Assembly: GCF_030009775.1 (NCBI RefSeq)
Contig: NZ_JASCTH010000008.1
Span: 102,579 to 166,578 of the forward strand
Source: Actinoplanes sandaracinus
Lineage (GTDB): Bacteria; Actinomycetota; Actinomycetes; Mycobacteriales; Micromonosporaceae
DNA length: 64,000 nt
Direction of reading: 5' to 3'
Part shown: positions 8,024 to 17,443 of the stretch, piece after piece
Layout of the letters: every line of letters starts with the position of its first letter
How positions within the stretch are numbered: position 1 is the stretch's first letter
The notes under the pieces: model-generated
Databases searched by the model: none
Told to the model about the DNA's origin: nothing
What the model saw: only the letters and a program-made list of their open reading frames with translations
Position numbers and translations under genes: made by a program

Positions 8024-9436
8024 TCACAGGGGGATCTCCTCGAGCAGGTCGGTGACCACCTCAGCGATCGGCGACCGCTCGGACCGCGTGAGGGTCACGT
8101 GCGCGAAGATCGGGTGACCTTTCAGCGCCTCGATCACCGCCGTGACCCCGTCGTGCCGGCCGACCCGCAGGTTGTCCCGCTGGGCGACGTCGTGGGTCAG
8201 CACCACCCGCGAGTTCTGCCCGATCCGAGACAGGACGGTGAGCAGGACGTTGCGTTCCAGCGACTGCGCCTCGTCGACGATCACGAACGCGTCGTGCAGG
8301 CTCCGGCCGCGGATGTGGGTCAGCGGCAGCACCTCCAGCATGCCGCGGGCCATGACCTCATCGACCACGTTGGCGTGCGCCACCGAGCCGAGCGTGTCGA
8401 AGACCGCCTGCGCCCAGGGCGACATCTTCTCCGACTCGCTGCCGGGCAGATAGCCGAGCTCCTGACCGCCGACCGCGTAGAGCGGGCGGAACACGACCAC
8501 CTTCTTGTGGCGGTTGCGCTCCATGGTCGCCTCCAGGCCCGCGCAGAGCGCCAGCGCCGACTTGCCGGTGCCGGCCCGGCCGCCCAGCGAGACGATGCCG
8601 ATCTGCTCGTCGAGCAGGATGTCCAGCGCCACCCGCTGCTCGGCCGACCGGCCCCGCAGCCCGAACGCGTCCCGGTCGCCGCGGACCAGCTTGAGCGTCT
8701 TGTCCGGGTTGACCCGGGCCAGCGCCGACCCACGCGGCGAGTGGATCACCAGACCGGTGTGGCAGGGCAGGTTCTCCGCCTCCTCGACGTCCAGCTCCTC
8801 ACCGGCGTAGAGCGAGCCCACCTGCTCCTCGGTCAGCTCCAGGTCGGCCATGCCGGTCCAGGTGGGGTCGCTGGCCTGGCCGTGCCGGTACTCGTCGGCG
8901 GTGAGGCCCACCGAGGCGGCCTTGACCCGCAACGGCATGTCCTTGCTGACCAGAGTGACCTCGCGGCCCTCGGCGGCCAGACCCAGCGCCACCGAGAGGA
9001 TCCGGGTGTCGTTGGAGTCGTTCCGGAAACCCTGCGGGAGCACGCTCTGATCGGCGTGGTTCAGCTCCACCCGCAGCGTGCCGCCCTCGTCGTTGCAGAG
9101 CACCGGCTGGTCCAGGCGCCCGAACTTGATCCGCAGCTCGTCGAGCATGCGCAACGACTGCCGCGCGAACCAGCCCAGCTCGGGGTGGTGACGTTTTCCC
9201 TCCAGCTCGGAGATGACCACCAGCGGCACGATCACTTCGTGGTCGGTGAACCGGCGGAACGCCGCCGGGTCGGACAGCAGGACCGAAGTGTCCAGGACGA
9301 AGACCCTGCCGGCCGGGGCGGGTTCCGCGTCGGCGTGCCGGTCACGGGTCTTACGGCGCCCCGTCGTGGCACGGCTGCTGGAGACCTTGTCGGCCGGGTT
9401 CTGGTCGACCCCGGCATCGGTACGGCGAGATGTCAC
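8024..9436 (-). CDS. phoH2: PhoH-family ATPase with N-terminal PIN domain (PhoH2 type)
   Basis: 470 residues from the GTG at 9436. The N-terminal half is a PIN nuclease domain ([16 protein letters not shown], with further acidic residues in ISELEGKRH and [13 protein letters not shown]). The C-terminal half is a PhoH ATPase with Walker [14 protein letters not shown] and Walker [11 protein letters not shown]. Mycobacterial PhoH2 of this design is an ATP-dependent RNA helicase with sequence-specific RNase activity. An upstream antitoxin partner (PhoAT) is known in mycobacteria; I could not identify one in the 275-bp gap before otsB. The basic linker before the PIN domain makes the exact start uncertain. 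Confidence 0.93.
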   Translation of the reverse strand: MTSRRTDAGVDQNPADKVSSSRATTGRRKTRDRHADAEPAPAGRVFVLDTSVLLSDPAAFRRFTDHEVIVPLVVISELEGKRHHPELGWFARQSLRMLDELRIKFGRLDQPVLCNDEGGTLRVELNHADQSVLPQGFRNDSNDTRILSVALGLAAEGREVTLVSKDMPLRVKAASVGLTADEYRHGQASDPTWTGMADLELTEEQVGSLYAGEELDVEEAENLPCHTGLVIHSPRGSALARVNPDKTLKLVRGDRDAFGLRGRSAEQRVALDILLDEQIGIVSLGGRAGTGKSALALCAGLEATMERNRHKKVVVFRPLYAVGGQELGYLPGSESEKMSPWAQAVFDTLGSVAHANVVDEVMARGMLEVLPLTHIRGRSLHDAFVIVDEAQSLERNVLLTVLSRIGQNSRVVLTHDVAQRDNLRVGRHDGVTAVIEALKGHPIFAHVTLTRSERSPIAEVVTDLLEEIPL

Positions 9437-9698
9437 AGGCCTGCTCCAGCGGGCGTGCAACCCGGTCCGCCCGCGGTCCGCCACCTCCGGTCGCCGGCCC
9501 TCTGCACGGAGTCGGATTGCGGTCCCCGTGGCGCAGTCGTCGCAGGTCCGGGCCGACCGGCTGGCCCAGGATGACCCCGCGCCATGACTCAAACGCTAGC
9601 GGTCAACTACGTCCCGCGGTAGTGCGCAAATTCGGGCACCGGAGGGTGACGCTCGACCCACGCGAAATCGTCACGCTTAAAAGACGACCATCCGCGGG

Positions 9699-9704
9699 TA
9701 GTCT
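9699..9704 (+). promoter_or_regulatory. -10 box for leaderless otsB
   Basis: TAGTCT ends 7 nt before the GTG at 9712, and no Shine-Dalgarno is present. Confidence 0.65.
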
Positions 9705-9711
9705 GGCTGGC

Positions 9712-10518
9712 GTGGCAGAGAGCGAACGTCCGACACACCCGCTGACCACCGACGAGGCGTGGGCGTTCACCGCTTCACGTGCCTCAGCGACCACGTTCTT
9801 CTTCGACTTCGACGGTGTCCTGTCGCCCGTCACCGACGACCCGGACGCCTCCCAGCCGGTGCCTTCCGTCCTGGGCGTGCTGGCCCGTCTGGCCGAGTCG
9901 GTCGCCCGTGTGGCGATCGTCTCAGCCCGTCCGGTCAGCTTCCTGCGGTCCCGCTTCGAGACGCTCGACAACGTCGATCTGTTCGGCCTCTACGGCCTCG
10001 AGGTCTGGCACGACGGCCAGGTCGTCACCGAGCCCGCCGCCCTCGACTTCGTGCCCGCCATGGCCGACCTCGCCGAGCGGGCCCGCACCGAGCTGCCCGC
10101 CGAGATCCTGGTGGAATACAAGCGGCTCTCCGTCGCCCTGCACTACCGCACCGCTCCCGAGCACGTCCGCGCCGTCGAGCGGTGGGCGCACGAGCAGGCC
10201 GAGCGCCTGGGCCTGCGCATCCAGAACGGCCGCATGGTCGTCGAACTCAAACCCCCTGTCGACCAGGACAAGGGCATGGTCATCACCGAGGGCGTCCGCA
10301 ACGCCGGCTGCGCCTGGTACTTCGGCGACGACATGTCCGACATCAAGGCCTTCGACGCGCTGCGCGCCCGCGAGGCCGTCGACCCCCGCTTCTTCGGCAT
10401 GGCGGTCGCGGTCGCCAACCCCGAGACGGGCGCCGAGGTGTCCAGCGCCGCCGACCTCACCCTCGAGTCGCCGGACGCGGTCGCCGCCTTCCTCACCGAG
10501 GGCCTGCGGCGCTTCTGA
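9712..10518 (+). CDS. otsB: Trehalose-6-phosphate phosphatase
   Basis: 268 residues of the HAD superfamily. The enzyme removes phosphate from trehalose-6-phosphate, the last step of OtsA-OtsB trehalose synthesis. HAD motif I is FFFDFDGVLSPVTDDPD (nucleophile and acid Asp). GLYGLEVWHDG, VELKPPVDQDKGM and the motif IV region WYFGDDMSDIKAFDAL follow, as in the family. The GTG at 9712 has a leaderless promoter. otsA is not in the window. The stop is followed at once by a GTACG-type 3' motif and a weak hairpin (about 10534-10562). Confidence 0.94.
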   Translation: MAESERPTHPLTTDEAWAFTASRASATTFFFDFDGVLSPVTDDPDASQPVPSVLGVLARLAESVARVAIVSARPVSFLRSRFETLDNVDLFGLYGLEVWHDGQVVTEPAALDFVPAMADLAERARTELPAEILVEYKRLSVALHYRTAPEHVRAVERWAHEQAERLGLRIQNGRMVVELKPPVDQDKGMVITEGVRNAGCAWYFGDDMSDIKAFDALRAREAVDPRFFGMAVAVANPETGAEVSSAADLTLESPDAVAAFLTEGLRRF

Positions 10519-10534
10519 CCCCTTTGTTGTACGG
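10519..10534 (+). other. 3' GTACG motif after otsB
   Basis: CCCCTTTGTTGTACGG starts directly after the otsB stop codon, in the gene's sense orientation. Confidence 0.5.
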
Positions 10535-10680
10535 GGTGGGCACAGTCTCGTGACTGCCCCGTGACGTCCCTGCCGGTCCGGGCCACAGCGCGTCTCTCGC
10601 GCAAGTCCGCTGGTCACCGGCGGGTCGTCACGCTCTCCCGGGCCGCCGACGGTGAAACGCCTCCCAGTCGCAGCCGCCCG

Positions 10681-10799
10681 GGCCAACGCCCATCCCGGGC
10701 CAACGCCCACCCCGGGCCAACGCCCACCCCGGGCCAACGCCCACCCCGGGCCAACGTCCGCGCCCGGCCAACGCCCGCCCCCGGCCAACGTCCGCGCCC
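10681..10799. repeat. 17-bp tandem repeat, seven copies
   Basis: The unit GGCCAACGCCCACCCCG recurs with exact 17-bp spacing (starts at 10681, 10698, 10715, 10732, 10749, 10766, 10783). Units 1-4 are nearly identical; units 5-7 diverge to CGTCCGCGCC-type sequence. 17 is not a multiple of three, so a coding role is unlikely. Confidence 0.9.
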
Positions 10800-10968
10800 C
10801 GACGAACGTCGGCGGGTGCGGGGGCAGCGGGTATGGGCGGCGGGCGGGTGCGTGGGCGGCAGGCCGCGAGCGGTGGATGGTGTGAGGTCTTGGAAGGCGC
10901 TGCCCGAAAGGGGCGCCGGGGCCCCGGCCCGCGCGGACGTCGCGAGGGAGCCACGGGAGTCCGACTGG

Positions 10969-10984
10969 CCGTACCGGAAAGGGG
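10969..10984 (-). other. 3' GTACG motif after uppS
   Basis: Read on the uppS strand the sequence is CCCCTTTCCGGTACGG, 60 nt past the stop codon. Confidence 0.5.
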
Positions 10985-11044
10985 TTGGAGAGGCCGCAGC
11001 GGACCGTGACGGAGGCTGGGTCTGGCTGCTCGGGGCCGGGTGGG

Positions 11045-11815
11045 TCAGGCGCCGTAACGGCGCTGGCGGTTCGCGTAGGAGCGCAGGGCTCGCAGGAAGT
11101 CGATGCGGCGGAAGTCGGGCCAGTTCGCGTCGTGGAAGTAGAACTCCGAATGCGCCGACTGCCACAGCAGGAAACCGGACAGGCGCTGCTCGCCGCTGGT
11201 GCGGATGACCAGGTCGGGGTCGGGCTGGCCACGGGTGTAGAGGTGCTCGGCGATGTGCTCGACGTCGAGGATCTCGGCCAGTTCCTCGATCGTGCCGCCG
11301 GTGGCCGCGTGCTCGTAGAGCAGTGAACGGACCGCGTCGGTGATCTCACGGCGGCCGCCGTAGCCGACGGCCATGTTGACCTCGACGCCCTCACCGCGGT
11401 CGCGGGTCTTCTCCTGGGCGGCTTTGAGGGTGGCCGCGGTGGCCGCGGGCAGGATGTCCAGGGCGCCGACCATGCGCAGACGCCAGGGGTTGCCCTCTTC
11501 GGCCAGCTCGGTGGCCAGATCCTCGATGATCTTCACCAGCGGGTCCAGCTCGGCGGCCGGGCGGCGCAGGTTGTCGGTGGCCAGCAGGTAGAGCGTCACA
11601 TGCTCGATGCCGGCGTTGTCACACCAGGTCAGCAGGTCCTTGACGCGGGTGGCGCCGACACGGTGGCCGTCGTTGGGGTCGACGAACCCCATCTCGCGGG
11701 CCCACCGCCGGTTGCCGTCACACATCACCCCGATGTGTTTGGGCACGGGTTTGCCGGCCAGCTTCCCCGCCAGCCGCCGCTCATAAAAGGTGTAGACCAG
11801 AGAACGCACGCTCAT
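11045..11815 (-). CDS. uppS: Cis-prenyltransferase (short-chain Z-isoprenyl diphosphate synthase type)
   Basis: 256 residues. Condenses isopentenyl diphosphate with an allylic diphosphate in the Z configuration for lipid-carrier synthesis. Family motifs: HIGVMCDGNRRWAREMGF (catalytic Asp, with Cys where many have His-Met), YLLATDNLRRPAAEL, NMAVGYGGRREI, PDPDLVIRTSGEQRLSGFLL and the terminal DFLRALRSY. CDGNRRWA and LLWQSAHSE resemble the mycobacterial Z-farnesyl diphosphate synthase more than the long-chain enzyme, but product length cannot be read from sequence alone. The ATG at 11815 has TACGCT 8 nt upstream. Confidence 0.93.
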   Translation of the reverse strand: MSVRSLVYTFYERRLAGKLAGKPVPKHIGVMCDGNRRWAREMGFVDPNDGHRVGATRVKDLLTWCDNAGIEHVTLYLLATDNLRRPAAELDPLVKIIEDLATELAEEGNPWRLRMVGALDILPAATAATLKAAQEKTRDRGEGVEVNMAVGYGGRREITDAVRSLLYEHAATGGTIEELAEILDVEHIAEHLYTRGQPDPDLVIRTSGEQRLSGFLLWQSAHSEFYFHDANWPDFRRIDFLRALRSYANRQRRYGA

Positions 11816-11823
11816 CACCCCAA

Positions 11824-11829
11824 AGCGTA
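11824..11829 (-). promoter_or_regulatory. -10 box for leaderless uppS
   Basis: TACGCT on the minus strand ends 8 nt before the ATG at 11815. Confidence 0.55.
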
Positions 11830-12003
11830 GCCACCCCCGCCGCAGGCTCAAGCCGGGGCGGCCCGCCGTGGAACTATCCGCGTCACGATGCGCCCGATCG
11901 TGCGAGCGCACACCTCGGCCGACCAGCCGGTTCGCACCGGAAGTACCGCCGGCGACCGCCGACCGGCCGGTCCCCGCCGGAAGCGACGGGGACCGGGCCG
12001 GGA

Positions 12004-13809
12004 TCAGGCGTCGGCGAGACGGGCGCGCAGCGCGTCGAGTTCGGCCCAGAGCACGGCCGGCAGCTTGTCACCGAACTTGTTGAACCACTCGGTGATCTGC
12101 GGGATCTCGGCCCGCCACTCCTCCGGGTCGACCCGCAGCACCGCCGCCAGGTCGGCCGGGTCGATGTCGAGGCCGGTCACGTCCAGCGACTCGGGGGTGG
12201 GGACGTGGCCGATCGGCGTCTCGATCGCGTCGGCCTTGCCGTCGAGCCGCTCGACGACCCACTTGAGGACGCGGCTGTTCTCCCCGAAGCCGGGCCACAG
12301 GAAGCCGCCGTCGTCACCGCGGCGGAACCAGTTCACGTAGAAGACCTTGGGCAGCTTGGCGGCGTCGCCGGACGCGCCCTTGGCCATGTCGATCCAGTGC
12401 TGGAAGTAGTCGCCGGCGTGGTAGCCGATGAACGGCAGCATCGCCATCGGGTCGCGGCGCACGACGCCGACCTGGCCGACCGCGGCCGCGGTGGTCTCGG
12501 ACGACAGGGTGGCACCGAGGTAGACCCCGTGCACCCAGTCGCGGGCCTCGCTGACCAGCGGGATGGTGGTCTTGCGGCGGCCACCGAACAGGATCGCGTC
12601 GATCGGCACGCCACGCGGGTCGTGGTACTCGTCGGCGAGGATCGGGCACTGCTCGATGGGCGTGCAGAACCGGCTGTTGGGGTGGCTGGACGGGGTGTCC
12701 GAGCCGGGCGTCCAGTCGTTGCCCTTCCAGTCGGTGAGGTGCGCGGGCGGCTCGCCCATGCCCTCCCACCAGATGTCGCCGTCGTCGGTGAGCGCCACGT
12801 TGGTGAAGACCGAGTTGCCCTTGGCCAGGGTGCGCATGGCGTTCGGGTTGGTGTGGAAGTCGGTGCCGGGGGCGACGCCGAAGAGCCCGAACTCGGGGTT
12901 GGTGGCCCAGAGCCGGCCGTCCTCGCCGAAGCGCATCCAGGCGATGTCGTCGCCGACGGTCTCGACCTTCCAGCCCGGCAGGGTGGGCTCGAGCATGGCG
13001 AGGTTGGTCTTGCCGCAGGCCGACGGGAAGGCGCCGGCGATGTAGCGGACCACGCCCTCGGGCGAGGTGAGCTTCATGATCAGCATGTGCTCGGCGAGCC
13101 AGCCCTCGTCGCGGGCCGCCACGCTGGCGATCCGCAGCGCGTAGCACTTCTTGCCGAGCAGCGAGTTGCCGCCGTAACCGGAGCCGAACGACCAGATCTC
13201 GCGAGTCTCCGGGAAGTGCGAGATGTACTTGGTCTCGTTGCACGGCCACGCGACGTCGGCCTGCCCCGGCTCCAGCGGCGCGCCGATCGAGTGCAGCGCC
13301 GGCACGAAGTCGGCGTCGTCACCCATCGCCTTCAGGACCCCGGCCCCCATCCGGGTCATGATGCGCATGCTCGACACGACATACGGGCTGTCGGTCAGCT
13401 CGACGCCGAACATCGGCTCCGGCGCGTCGAGCGGGCCCATGCAGAACGGGACGACGTACATCGTCCGGCCCTTCATGCACCCCCGGTACAGCCCGGTCAT
13501 GAGCTGCTTCATCTCGGCCGGGTCCATCCAGTTGTTGGTGGGACCGGCGTCGGCCTCGTCGACCGAGCAGATGAAGGTGCGCTCCTCGACGCGCGCCACA
13601 TCGGACGGATCGGTGCGCGCCCAGAACGAGTTCGGTTTCTTCTTGTCGTCGAGGCGGACGAGGGCGCCCGCTTCCACGAGCTCGTCGGTCAGACGGGTCC
13701 ACTCGGCCTCGGAACCGTCACACCAGACGATGCGGTCGGGCGTGGTCAGGGCGGCGACCTCGTCGATCCACGCGAGCAACCGCGGGTGCGAGGTAGGGGG
13801 CTGAGTCAA
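12004..13809 (-). CDS. pckG: Phosphoenolpyruvate carboxykinase (GTP)
   Basis: 601 residues. Converts oxaloacetate and GTP to PEP and CO2, the entry step of gluconeogenesis. Signatures: [36 protein letters not shown], the GTP-enzyme P-loop [15 protein letters not shown] with the reactive Cys, [17 protein letters not shown], and [13 protein letters not shown]. Full family length. The start is TTG at 13809, supported by GAAGGAG 7 nt upstream. It is convergent with nothing and divergent from the sigma gene across 314 bp. Confidence 0.97.
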   Translation of the reverse strand: MTQPPTSHPRLLAWIDEVAALTTPDRIVWCDGSEAEWTRLTDELVEAGALVRLDDKKKPNSFWARTDPSDVARVEERTFICSVDEADAGPTNNWMDPAEMKQLMTGLYRGCMKGRTMYVVPFCMGPLDAPEPMFGVELTDSPYVVSSMRIMTRMGAGVLKAMGDDADFVPALHSIGAPLEPGQADVAWPCNETKYISHFPETREIWSFGSGYGGNSLLGKKCYALRIASVAARDEGWLAEHMLIMKLTSPEGVVRYIAGAFPSACGKTNLAMLEPTLPGWKVETVGDDIAWMRFGEDGRLWATNPEFGLFGVAPGTDFHTNPNAMRTLAKGNSVFTNVALTDDGDIWWEGMGEPPAHLTDWKGNDWTPGSDTPSSHPNSRFCTPIEQCPILADEYHDPRGVPIDAILFGGRRKTTIPLVSEARDWVHGVYLGATLSSETTAAAVGQVGVVRRDPMAMLPFIGYHAGDYFQHWIDMAKGASGDAAKLPKVFYVNWFRRGDDGGFLWPGFGENSRVLKWVVERLDGKADAIETPIGHVPTPESLDVTGLDIDPADLAAVLRVDPEEWRAEIPQITEWFNKFGDKLPAVLWAELDALRARLADA

Positions 13810-14123
13810 GGTGAAGCTCCTTCGGTCGGCACTGACCTATGACTGACCCGCCGGAAGAATTCCGGCCGTGTCATGGGGAGTCACGTCAGCGTAAGCCCGA
13901 GAAAGCATTCAGTTCATCGGTTGCATCTGTGGACAACCGCACAATCCATGGTTGGTTTGCGCGTAGACGAGCGATTCTTCGCCGCAAAGCGCAACAGTGC
14001 GCAGCGCCGCCTCTTCGAGGCCGAGCCACACCGTCGCTCTCGACAACTTTCACAAAAAGGACTTAACCCCTTAGACTTCCGCGTAATCGGGCTTTCCTCG
14101 CAGTTCCGGCCACAGGAGGCGGA
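13810..14123. other. Promoter region between pckG and the sigma gene
   Basis: 314 bp, less GC-rich than the neighbours, without a credible gene. It must hold the promoters for both divergent genes. The pckG Shine-Dalgarno lies at the left edge and the sigma gene's AGGAGG at the right edge. No operator stood out. Confidence 0.55.
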
Positions 14124-14888
14124 ATGACGATCCCGGGCAACGACGCGGACACGGACACCGGCCTCCTCGCCGCCGTCCGAGCCGGCGACACCGCCGCGTA
14201 CGGAACGCTCTACGAGCGGCACCACGTGGCAGCCCGCAAGTTCGCCTTCGGTCTCGTCCACGATCCCGCCGACGTCGACGACCTGGTGGCCGAGACCTTC
14301 GCCAAGGTGTTCGCGACACTGCGCGCCGGGCGGGGGCCGCTGGTCGCGTTCCGGGCCTACCTGCACACCACCATGCGGCACCTGCGCTATCAGCGGGCCC
14401 GGCGGGACCGCCGGCTGGAGTTCACCGACGACCTGACCCGGTACGACGCCGGCGAGCCCTTCACCGACCCCGCCCTGGACCGGCTGGAGCGCAGTTTCGC
14501 CGCCGCCGCGTTCCGGCAACTCCCCGAGCGCTGGCGGGACGTGCTGTGGCAGACCGAGGTGGAGGGCAGCACCCCCGCCGAGCTCGCCCCACGGATGGGC
14601 CTGACCCCGAACGCCGTGGCGGTTCTGGCACACCGCGCGCGTGAGGGGCTACGCAGCCTCTATCTACAGCAGCACGTGGCCGCCGCCGAGCACCCGGAGT
14701 GCCGCTGGGCCGGCGAGCGCCTCGGCGGCCAGGTGCGTGGCCGGCTCGCGCCGCGCGACGCCCACCGGATGGGCACCCATCTCGGGTGGTGCTCGGACTG
14801 CCGCAACCGGCTCGCCGAGATCCGCGAAGTCGACGGTTTTCGTCACGCTCCGTATCGCCAGCGTCACCATGTCGAGACCTCCGGTTAA
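14124..14888 (+). CDS. ECF-type sigma factor with fused C-terminal zinc-binding domain
   Basis: 254 residues. Region 2 spans about 14-85 (LLAAVRAGDTAAYGTLYERH, DDLVAETFAKVF) and region 4 about 125-180 (LPERWRDVLWQTEVEG then the helix-turn-helix ELAPRMGLTPNAVAVLAHRA). After region 4 the protein continues for about 70 residues with HPECRW and HLGWCSDC, the H-x3-C-x2-C pattern of zinc-binding anti-sigma (ZAS) domains. A soluble ZAS-like tail on the sigma factor itself could be a self-inhibiting or redox-sensing module. AGGAGG precedes the ATG. No separate anti-sigma gene is adjacent. Confidence 0.85.
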   Translation: MTIPGNDADTDTGLLAAVRAGDTAAYGTLYERHHVAARKFAFGLVHDPADVDDLVAETFAKVFATLRAGRGPLVAFRAYLHTTMRHLRYQRARRDRRLEFTDDLTRYDAGEPFTDPALDRLERSFAAAAFRQLPERWRDVLWQTEVEGSTPAELAPRMGLTPNAVAVLAHRAREGLRSLYLQQHVAAAEHPECRWAGERLGGQVRGRLAPRDAHRMGTHLGWCSDCRNRLAEIREVDGFRHAPYRQRHHVETSG

Positions 14889-14927
14889 GACCCGGCAACG
14901 AGGACAGCGATAGGTGACCAGCCCCGG

Positions 14928-14933
14928 TACCCT
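14928..14933 (+). promoter_or_regulatory. -10 box for leaderless first gtrA
   Basis: TACCCT ends 7 nt before the GTG at 14941 and supports that start over the GTG at 14914. Confidence 0.6.
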
Positions 14934-14940
14934 CGGATCC

Positions 14941-15480
14941 GTGCCCCCGAAACCCCCGCAGACAAATACTCTGCGCACCCGAATCGCGGGACTCGTCCGC
15001 GAGTTGGGAAAGTTCGGAATCGTCGGCGGCGTCGCCTTCACCGTCGACTTCGCGCTCTTCAGCGCCCTGCTCTGGGCCGACCTGGAGACGCTGACCGCCA
15101 AGTCGCTCTCCACCGTCGTCGCGACCACCATCGCGTTCCTGGGAAACCGGTTCTGGACCTGGCGTGACGGCGAGCACACCAACATGGCCCGGCAGTACAC
15201 GACCTTCTTCGTACTGAATCTGATCGGCCTGGGTATCGCCCTGGCGTGTCTCTCGATCAGCCACTACGGCCTGGGCGCGGTCTGGCCGGTGATGCAGAGC
15301 CGGGTGGCCGACGTCATCGCCGGTATGGGCGTGGGCACCGCGCTGGGTACCATGTTCCGCTTCTGGTCCTACCGCCGCTTCGTCTTCCGGGTCACCGACG
15401 CCCCGGCCGCCAGCGACCCGGCGGAAACCGAGCCCCCTCGAACCGGAAGTATGACGACACCGTCGTCCTCCTCCCAGTGA
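14941..15480 (+). CDS. GtrA-family membrane protein 1
   Basis: 179 residues with four hydrophobic segments: about 24-44 (FGIVGGVAFTVDFALFSALL), 50-68, 88-108 and 120-142. GtrA proteins are small membrane proteins thought to flip or help transfer lipid-linked sugars for envelope glycans. The pattern FxxVGG...D, FLGNRFWTWR, and RFWSYRRFVF near the end is typical. The next gene is a second GtrA, so a tandem duplication is likely. Start chosen from the -10 box. Confidence 0.88.
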   Translation: MPPKPPQTNTLRTRIAGLVRELGKFGIVGGVAFTVDFALFSALLWADLETLTAKSLSTVVATTIAFLGNRFWTWRDGEHTNMARQYTTFFVLNLIGLGIALACLSISHYGLGAVWPVMQSRVADVIAGMGVGTALGTMFRFWSYRRFVFRVTDAPAASDPAETEPPRTGSMTTPSSSSQ

Positions 15481-15505
15481 CTCGGCGTAATCGCCCCCGT
15501 TCCCG

Positions 15506-15511
15506 TAAGGT
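15506..15511 (+). promoter_or_regulatory. -10 box for leaderless second gtrA
   Basis: TAAGGT ends 6 nt before the ATG at 15518. Confidence 0.55.
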
Positions 15512-15517
15512 TGCCCA

Positions 15518-16075
15518 ATGCCCTCAGCCAGCCCGCTGACGGAACGCCTCCGCCGGCTCGCCCCCGAAGCCTTCGCCTTCGGCATCATCGGCGCCGGCAA
15601 CACGTTGCTCTATCTCGCGATCTACACGGTCGCCATGCCGATCGGCGCGGTCAAGTCGAGCGTGCTCGCGACGGTCATCACGACCACGCTGGCGTACGTG
15701 GCGAACCGGTACTGGACCTACCGGCACCACACCCGCAGCGCCCTGCGCCGGGAGTACGTCCTGTTCTTCGGGTTCAACCTGGTCGGCATGGTCATCCAGT
15801 CCGGCATGACCTACCTCGGCAAGTACGGTTTCGGTTTCAGCGAGACCGATGACAAGTGGCAGCTGCTGTTCGTCACGACCATCGGCATCGGCATCGCCAC
15901 CATCTTCCGCTTCTGGGCGTACCGGACGTTCGTCTTCCTCAAGCCGCCGGTCGACGGGCACGAGGCCGCGATCACCGACCTCGACGCGACCGCCGGGTTC
16001 GCCGAGCTCAGCGCGGTCGACACCCCGGGCAGTGTGGCTCACCTGGACCTGCGACCGGAACTCGACCCGCGCTGA
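15518..16075 (+). CDS. GtrA-family membrane protein 2
   Basis: 185 residues, four hydrophobic segments, with the same landmarks as the preceding gene (AFGIIGAGNTLLYL, YVANRYWTYRHHT, IFRFWAYRTFVF), and a polar C-terminal tail of about 35 residues. It has its own -10 box 37 bp after the first gtrA. Its last 37 bp overlap the 3' end of the convergent PH-domain gene. Sugar substrate unknown. Confidence 0.88.
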   Translation: MPSASPLTERLRRLAPEAFAFGIIGAGNTLLYLAIYTVAMPIGAVKSSVLATVITTTLAYVANRYWTYRHHTRSALRREYVLFFGFNLVGMVIQSGMTYLGKYGFGFSETDDKWQLLFVTTIGIGIATIFRFWAYRTFVFLKPPVDGHEAAITDLDATAGFAELSAVDTPGSVAHLDLRPELDPR

Positions 16076-16605
16076 CGAGGCCGGTCCGCCGGCTCCTCAG
16101 CTTCCGCCTCCTCCTCGTCGGCCGGGGCCAGCTCGATCAGCTCGTAGAGGGTGCTCTGCACCAGCTGCGCGGCGGGCACCCCGGCCAGCACCGCGCTCTG
16201 GTCACCGATCGAGTCGATGGTGAGCGTCCCGCTGCCGAGGATCCGGTCCAGCAGCGACTGGGTCACCGTGTGGTCGTTGATCCGGTTGAGCGGCAGGTCG
16301 CGCCGCTCCCGGGTGAGGATGCCCCACTGCATCAGCAGGCGCTCACCGGTCAGCACGTACTCGGTGCAGCGCCACCGCAGCAGTGGATGCGCCCCGTAAC
16401 GGGCGCCGTAGTAGAGCATGATCGCCGCGACCATCAGCAGCCCGATCCGGCCACCCTCGGTGGGCGGCAGCATCACCCAGCCCATGATCAGACCGGCCGC
16501 GGCCAACAGCAGCACCAGGCTCGGGGCCACCGCCGCCTTCCAATGCGGACGCAGATGGAGGACGATCTCCTCCTCGTCCGCGAGCACATCCTCCGGGAAC
16601 GCCAC
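16039..16605 (-). CDS. PH-domain membrane protein
   Basis: 188 residues from the GTG at 16605 (VAFPEDVLADEEEIVLHLRP). Two adjacent hydrophobic segments (APSLVLLLAAAGLIMGWVML and IGLLMVAAIMLYYGARYG) are followed by a bacterial PH-like domain (WRCTEYVLTGERLLMQWGIL, RRDLPLNRINDHTVTQSLLD, GTLTIDSIG) and an acidic, then basic, tail. Members are widespread in actinobacteria, function unknown. An ATG at 16629 would overlap birA by 20 bp and is possible. It lies 4 bp after birA and is probably in its operon. Confidence 0.85.
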   Translation of the reverse strand: MAFPEDVLADEEEIVLHLRPHWKAAVAPSLVLLLAAAGLIMGWVMLPPTEGGRIGLLMVAAIMLYYGARYGAHPLLRWRCTEYVLTGERLLMQWGILTRERRDLPLNRINDHTVTQSLLDRILGSGTLTIDSIGDQSAVLAGVPAAQLVQSTLYELIELAPADEEEAEAEEPADRPRQRGSSSGRRSR

Positions 16606-16609
16606 GCGG

Positions 16610-17431
16610 TCAGCGTACGTGCACGACATCCCCCGCTGAGACCCGAAAATCCGCACCTTCCTCCGTACGGAGCACCAACTGCCCGTCGGAGTCCACGCTG
16701 ACCGCCTCTCCGGTCTGCTCCGCGCCCCCAGGCAGAAGCACCCGGACCTGACGGCCGATGGTCGCGCAGTGCCGCTGGTACGCGGCGAGCAGCCCGCACA
16801 TCTCGGCGTCACCCCCGGCGTCGCGCCAGCCGCCGTACCACCGCTCCAGGCCGCGCAGCAGTGCCCGCAGCAGCGGGTCCCGGTCGGTGTTCGCGGCGCC
16901 GGCCACGCGCAGCGAGGTGGCCGGCACGCCGGTCGTCTCCGGCAGTTCCTCGGCCCGGGTGCTAACGTTCAGGCCGACGCCGATCACCACCGCGTCGCCG
17001 GACACCTCGGCCAGGATCCCGGCGCACTTGCGGTCGGCGACCAGCAGGTCGTTGGGCCATTTCAGGGCGGCCTCGACGCCGGACACCCGGGTCACCGCCT
17101 CGGCCAGCGCCACCCCGGTGAGCAGCGGCAGCCAGCCGTAGGACGACGTGGGCACCGACGCGCCGGGCCGCAGCAGCACGCTGAGGGTGAGACCGGCCCG
17201 GGGCGGCGACACCCACTGCCGGTCCCGCCGGCCACGGCCGGCGGTCTGGCTCTCGGCCACCACCACGAGCCCTTCCGGATCGCCTGCCACGGCGGCCGAC
17301 GTGGCGTCCGCGTTGGTCGACGCGGTCTCGGCCCGCACGTCGACCCGGGACCAGAACCCGCCCGGTACGACCAGCGCACGGGTCAGCGCCCGTGCGGACA
17401 GTGGCGGCCGGTCGAGATCGGTGTAACCCAT
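16610..17431 (-). CDS. birA: Biotin-[acetyl-CoA-carboxylase] ligase
   Basis: 273 residues. Attaches biotin through biotinyl-AMP to the lysine of biotin carboxyl carrier domains. The catalytic domain shows RAETASTNADA, SQTAGRGRRDRQW (biotin and adenylate loop), KWPNDLLVADRKCAGIL and VIGVGLNV; a small C-terminal SH3-like domain ends the protein. There is no N-terminal DNA-binding domain, so it is a ligase only. Its substrate is probably the AccA protein encoded at 29.2 kb. Placement beside the carboxylase beta-subunit gene is the usual actinobacterial order. Confidence 0.95.
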   Translation of the reverse strand: MGYTDLDRPPLSARALTRALVVPGGFWSRVDVRAETASTNADATSAAVAGDPEGLVVVAESQTAGRGRRDRQWVSPPRAGLTLSVLLRPGASVPTSSYGWLPLLTGVALAEAVTRVSGVEAALKWPNDLLVADRKCAGILAEVSGDAVVIGVGLNVSTRAEELPETTGVPATSLRVAGAANTDRDPLLRALLRGLERWYGGWRDAGGDAEMCGLLAAYQRHCATIGRQVRVLLPGGAEQTGEAVSVDSDGQLVLRTEEGADFRVSAGDVVHVR

Positions 17432-17437
17432 CCCGGC

Positions 17438-17443
17438 AGCTTA
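17438..17443 (-). promoter_or_regulatory. -10 box for leaderless birA
   Basis: TAAGCT on the minus strand ends 6 nt before the birA ATG at 17431 and overlaps the stop codon of the gene upstream. Confidence 0.45.

Larger units (their letters stand above)
10535..11044. other. Intergenic region with tandem repeat, no gene seen
   Basis: Between the convergent ends of otsB and uppS. It has long open frames on both strands, but they are created by GC bias and by the tandem repeat and lack starts or conserved sequence. The seven-copy 17-bp repeat and the uppS 3' motif are annotated separately. Confidence 0.6.

Noticed and set aside
10561..11208. Plus-strand frame encoding Pro/Arg repeats
   Set aside because: Produced by the 17-bp repeat, whose period is not a multiple of three, and it runs into uppS antisense.
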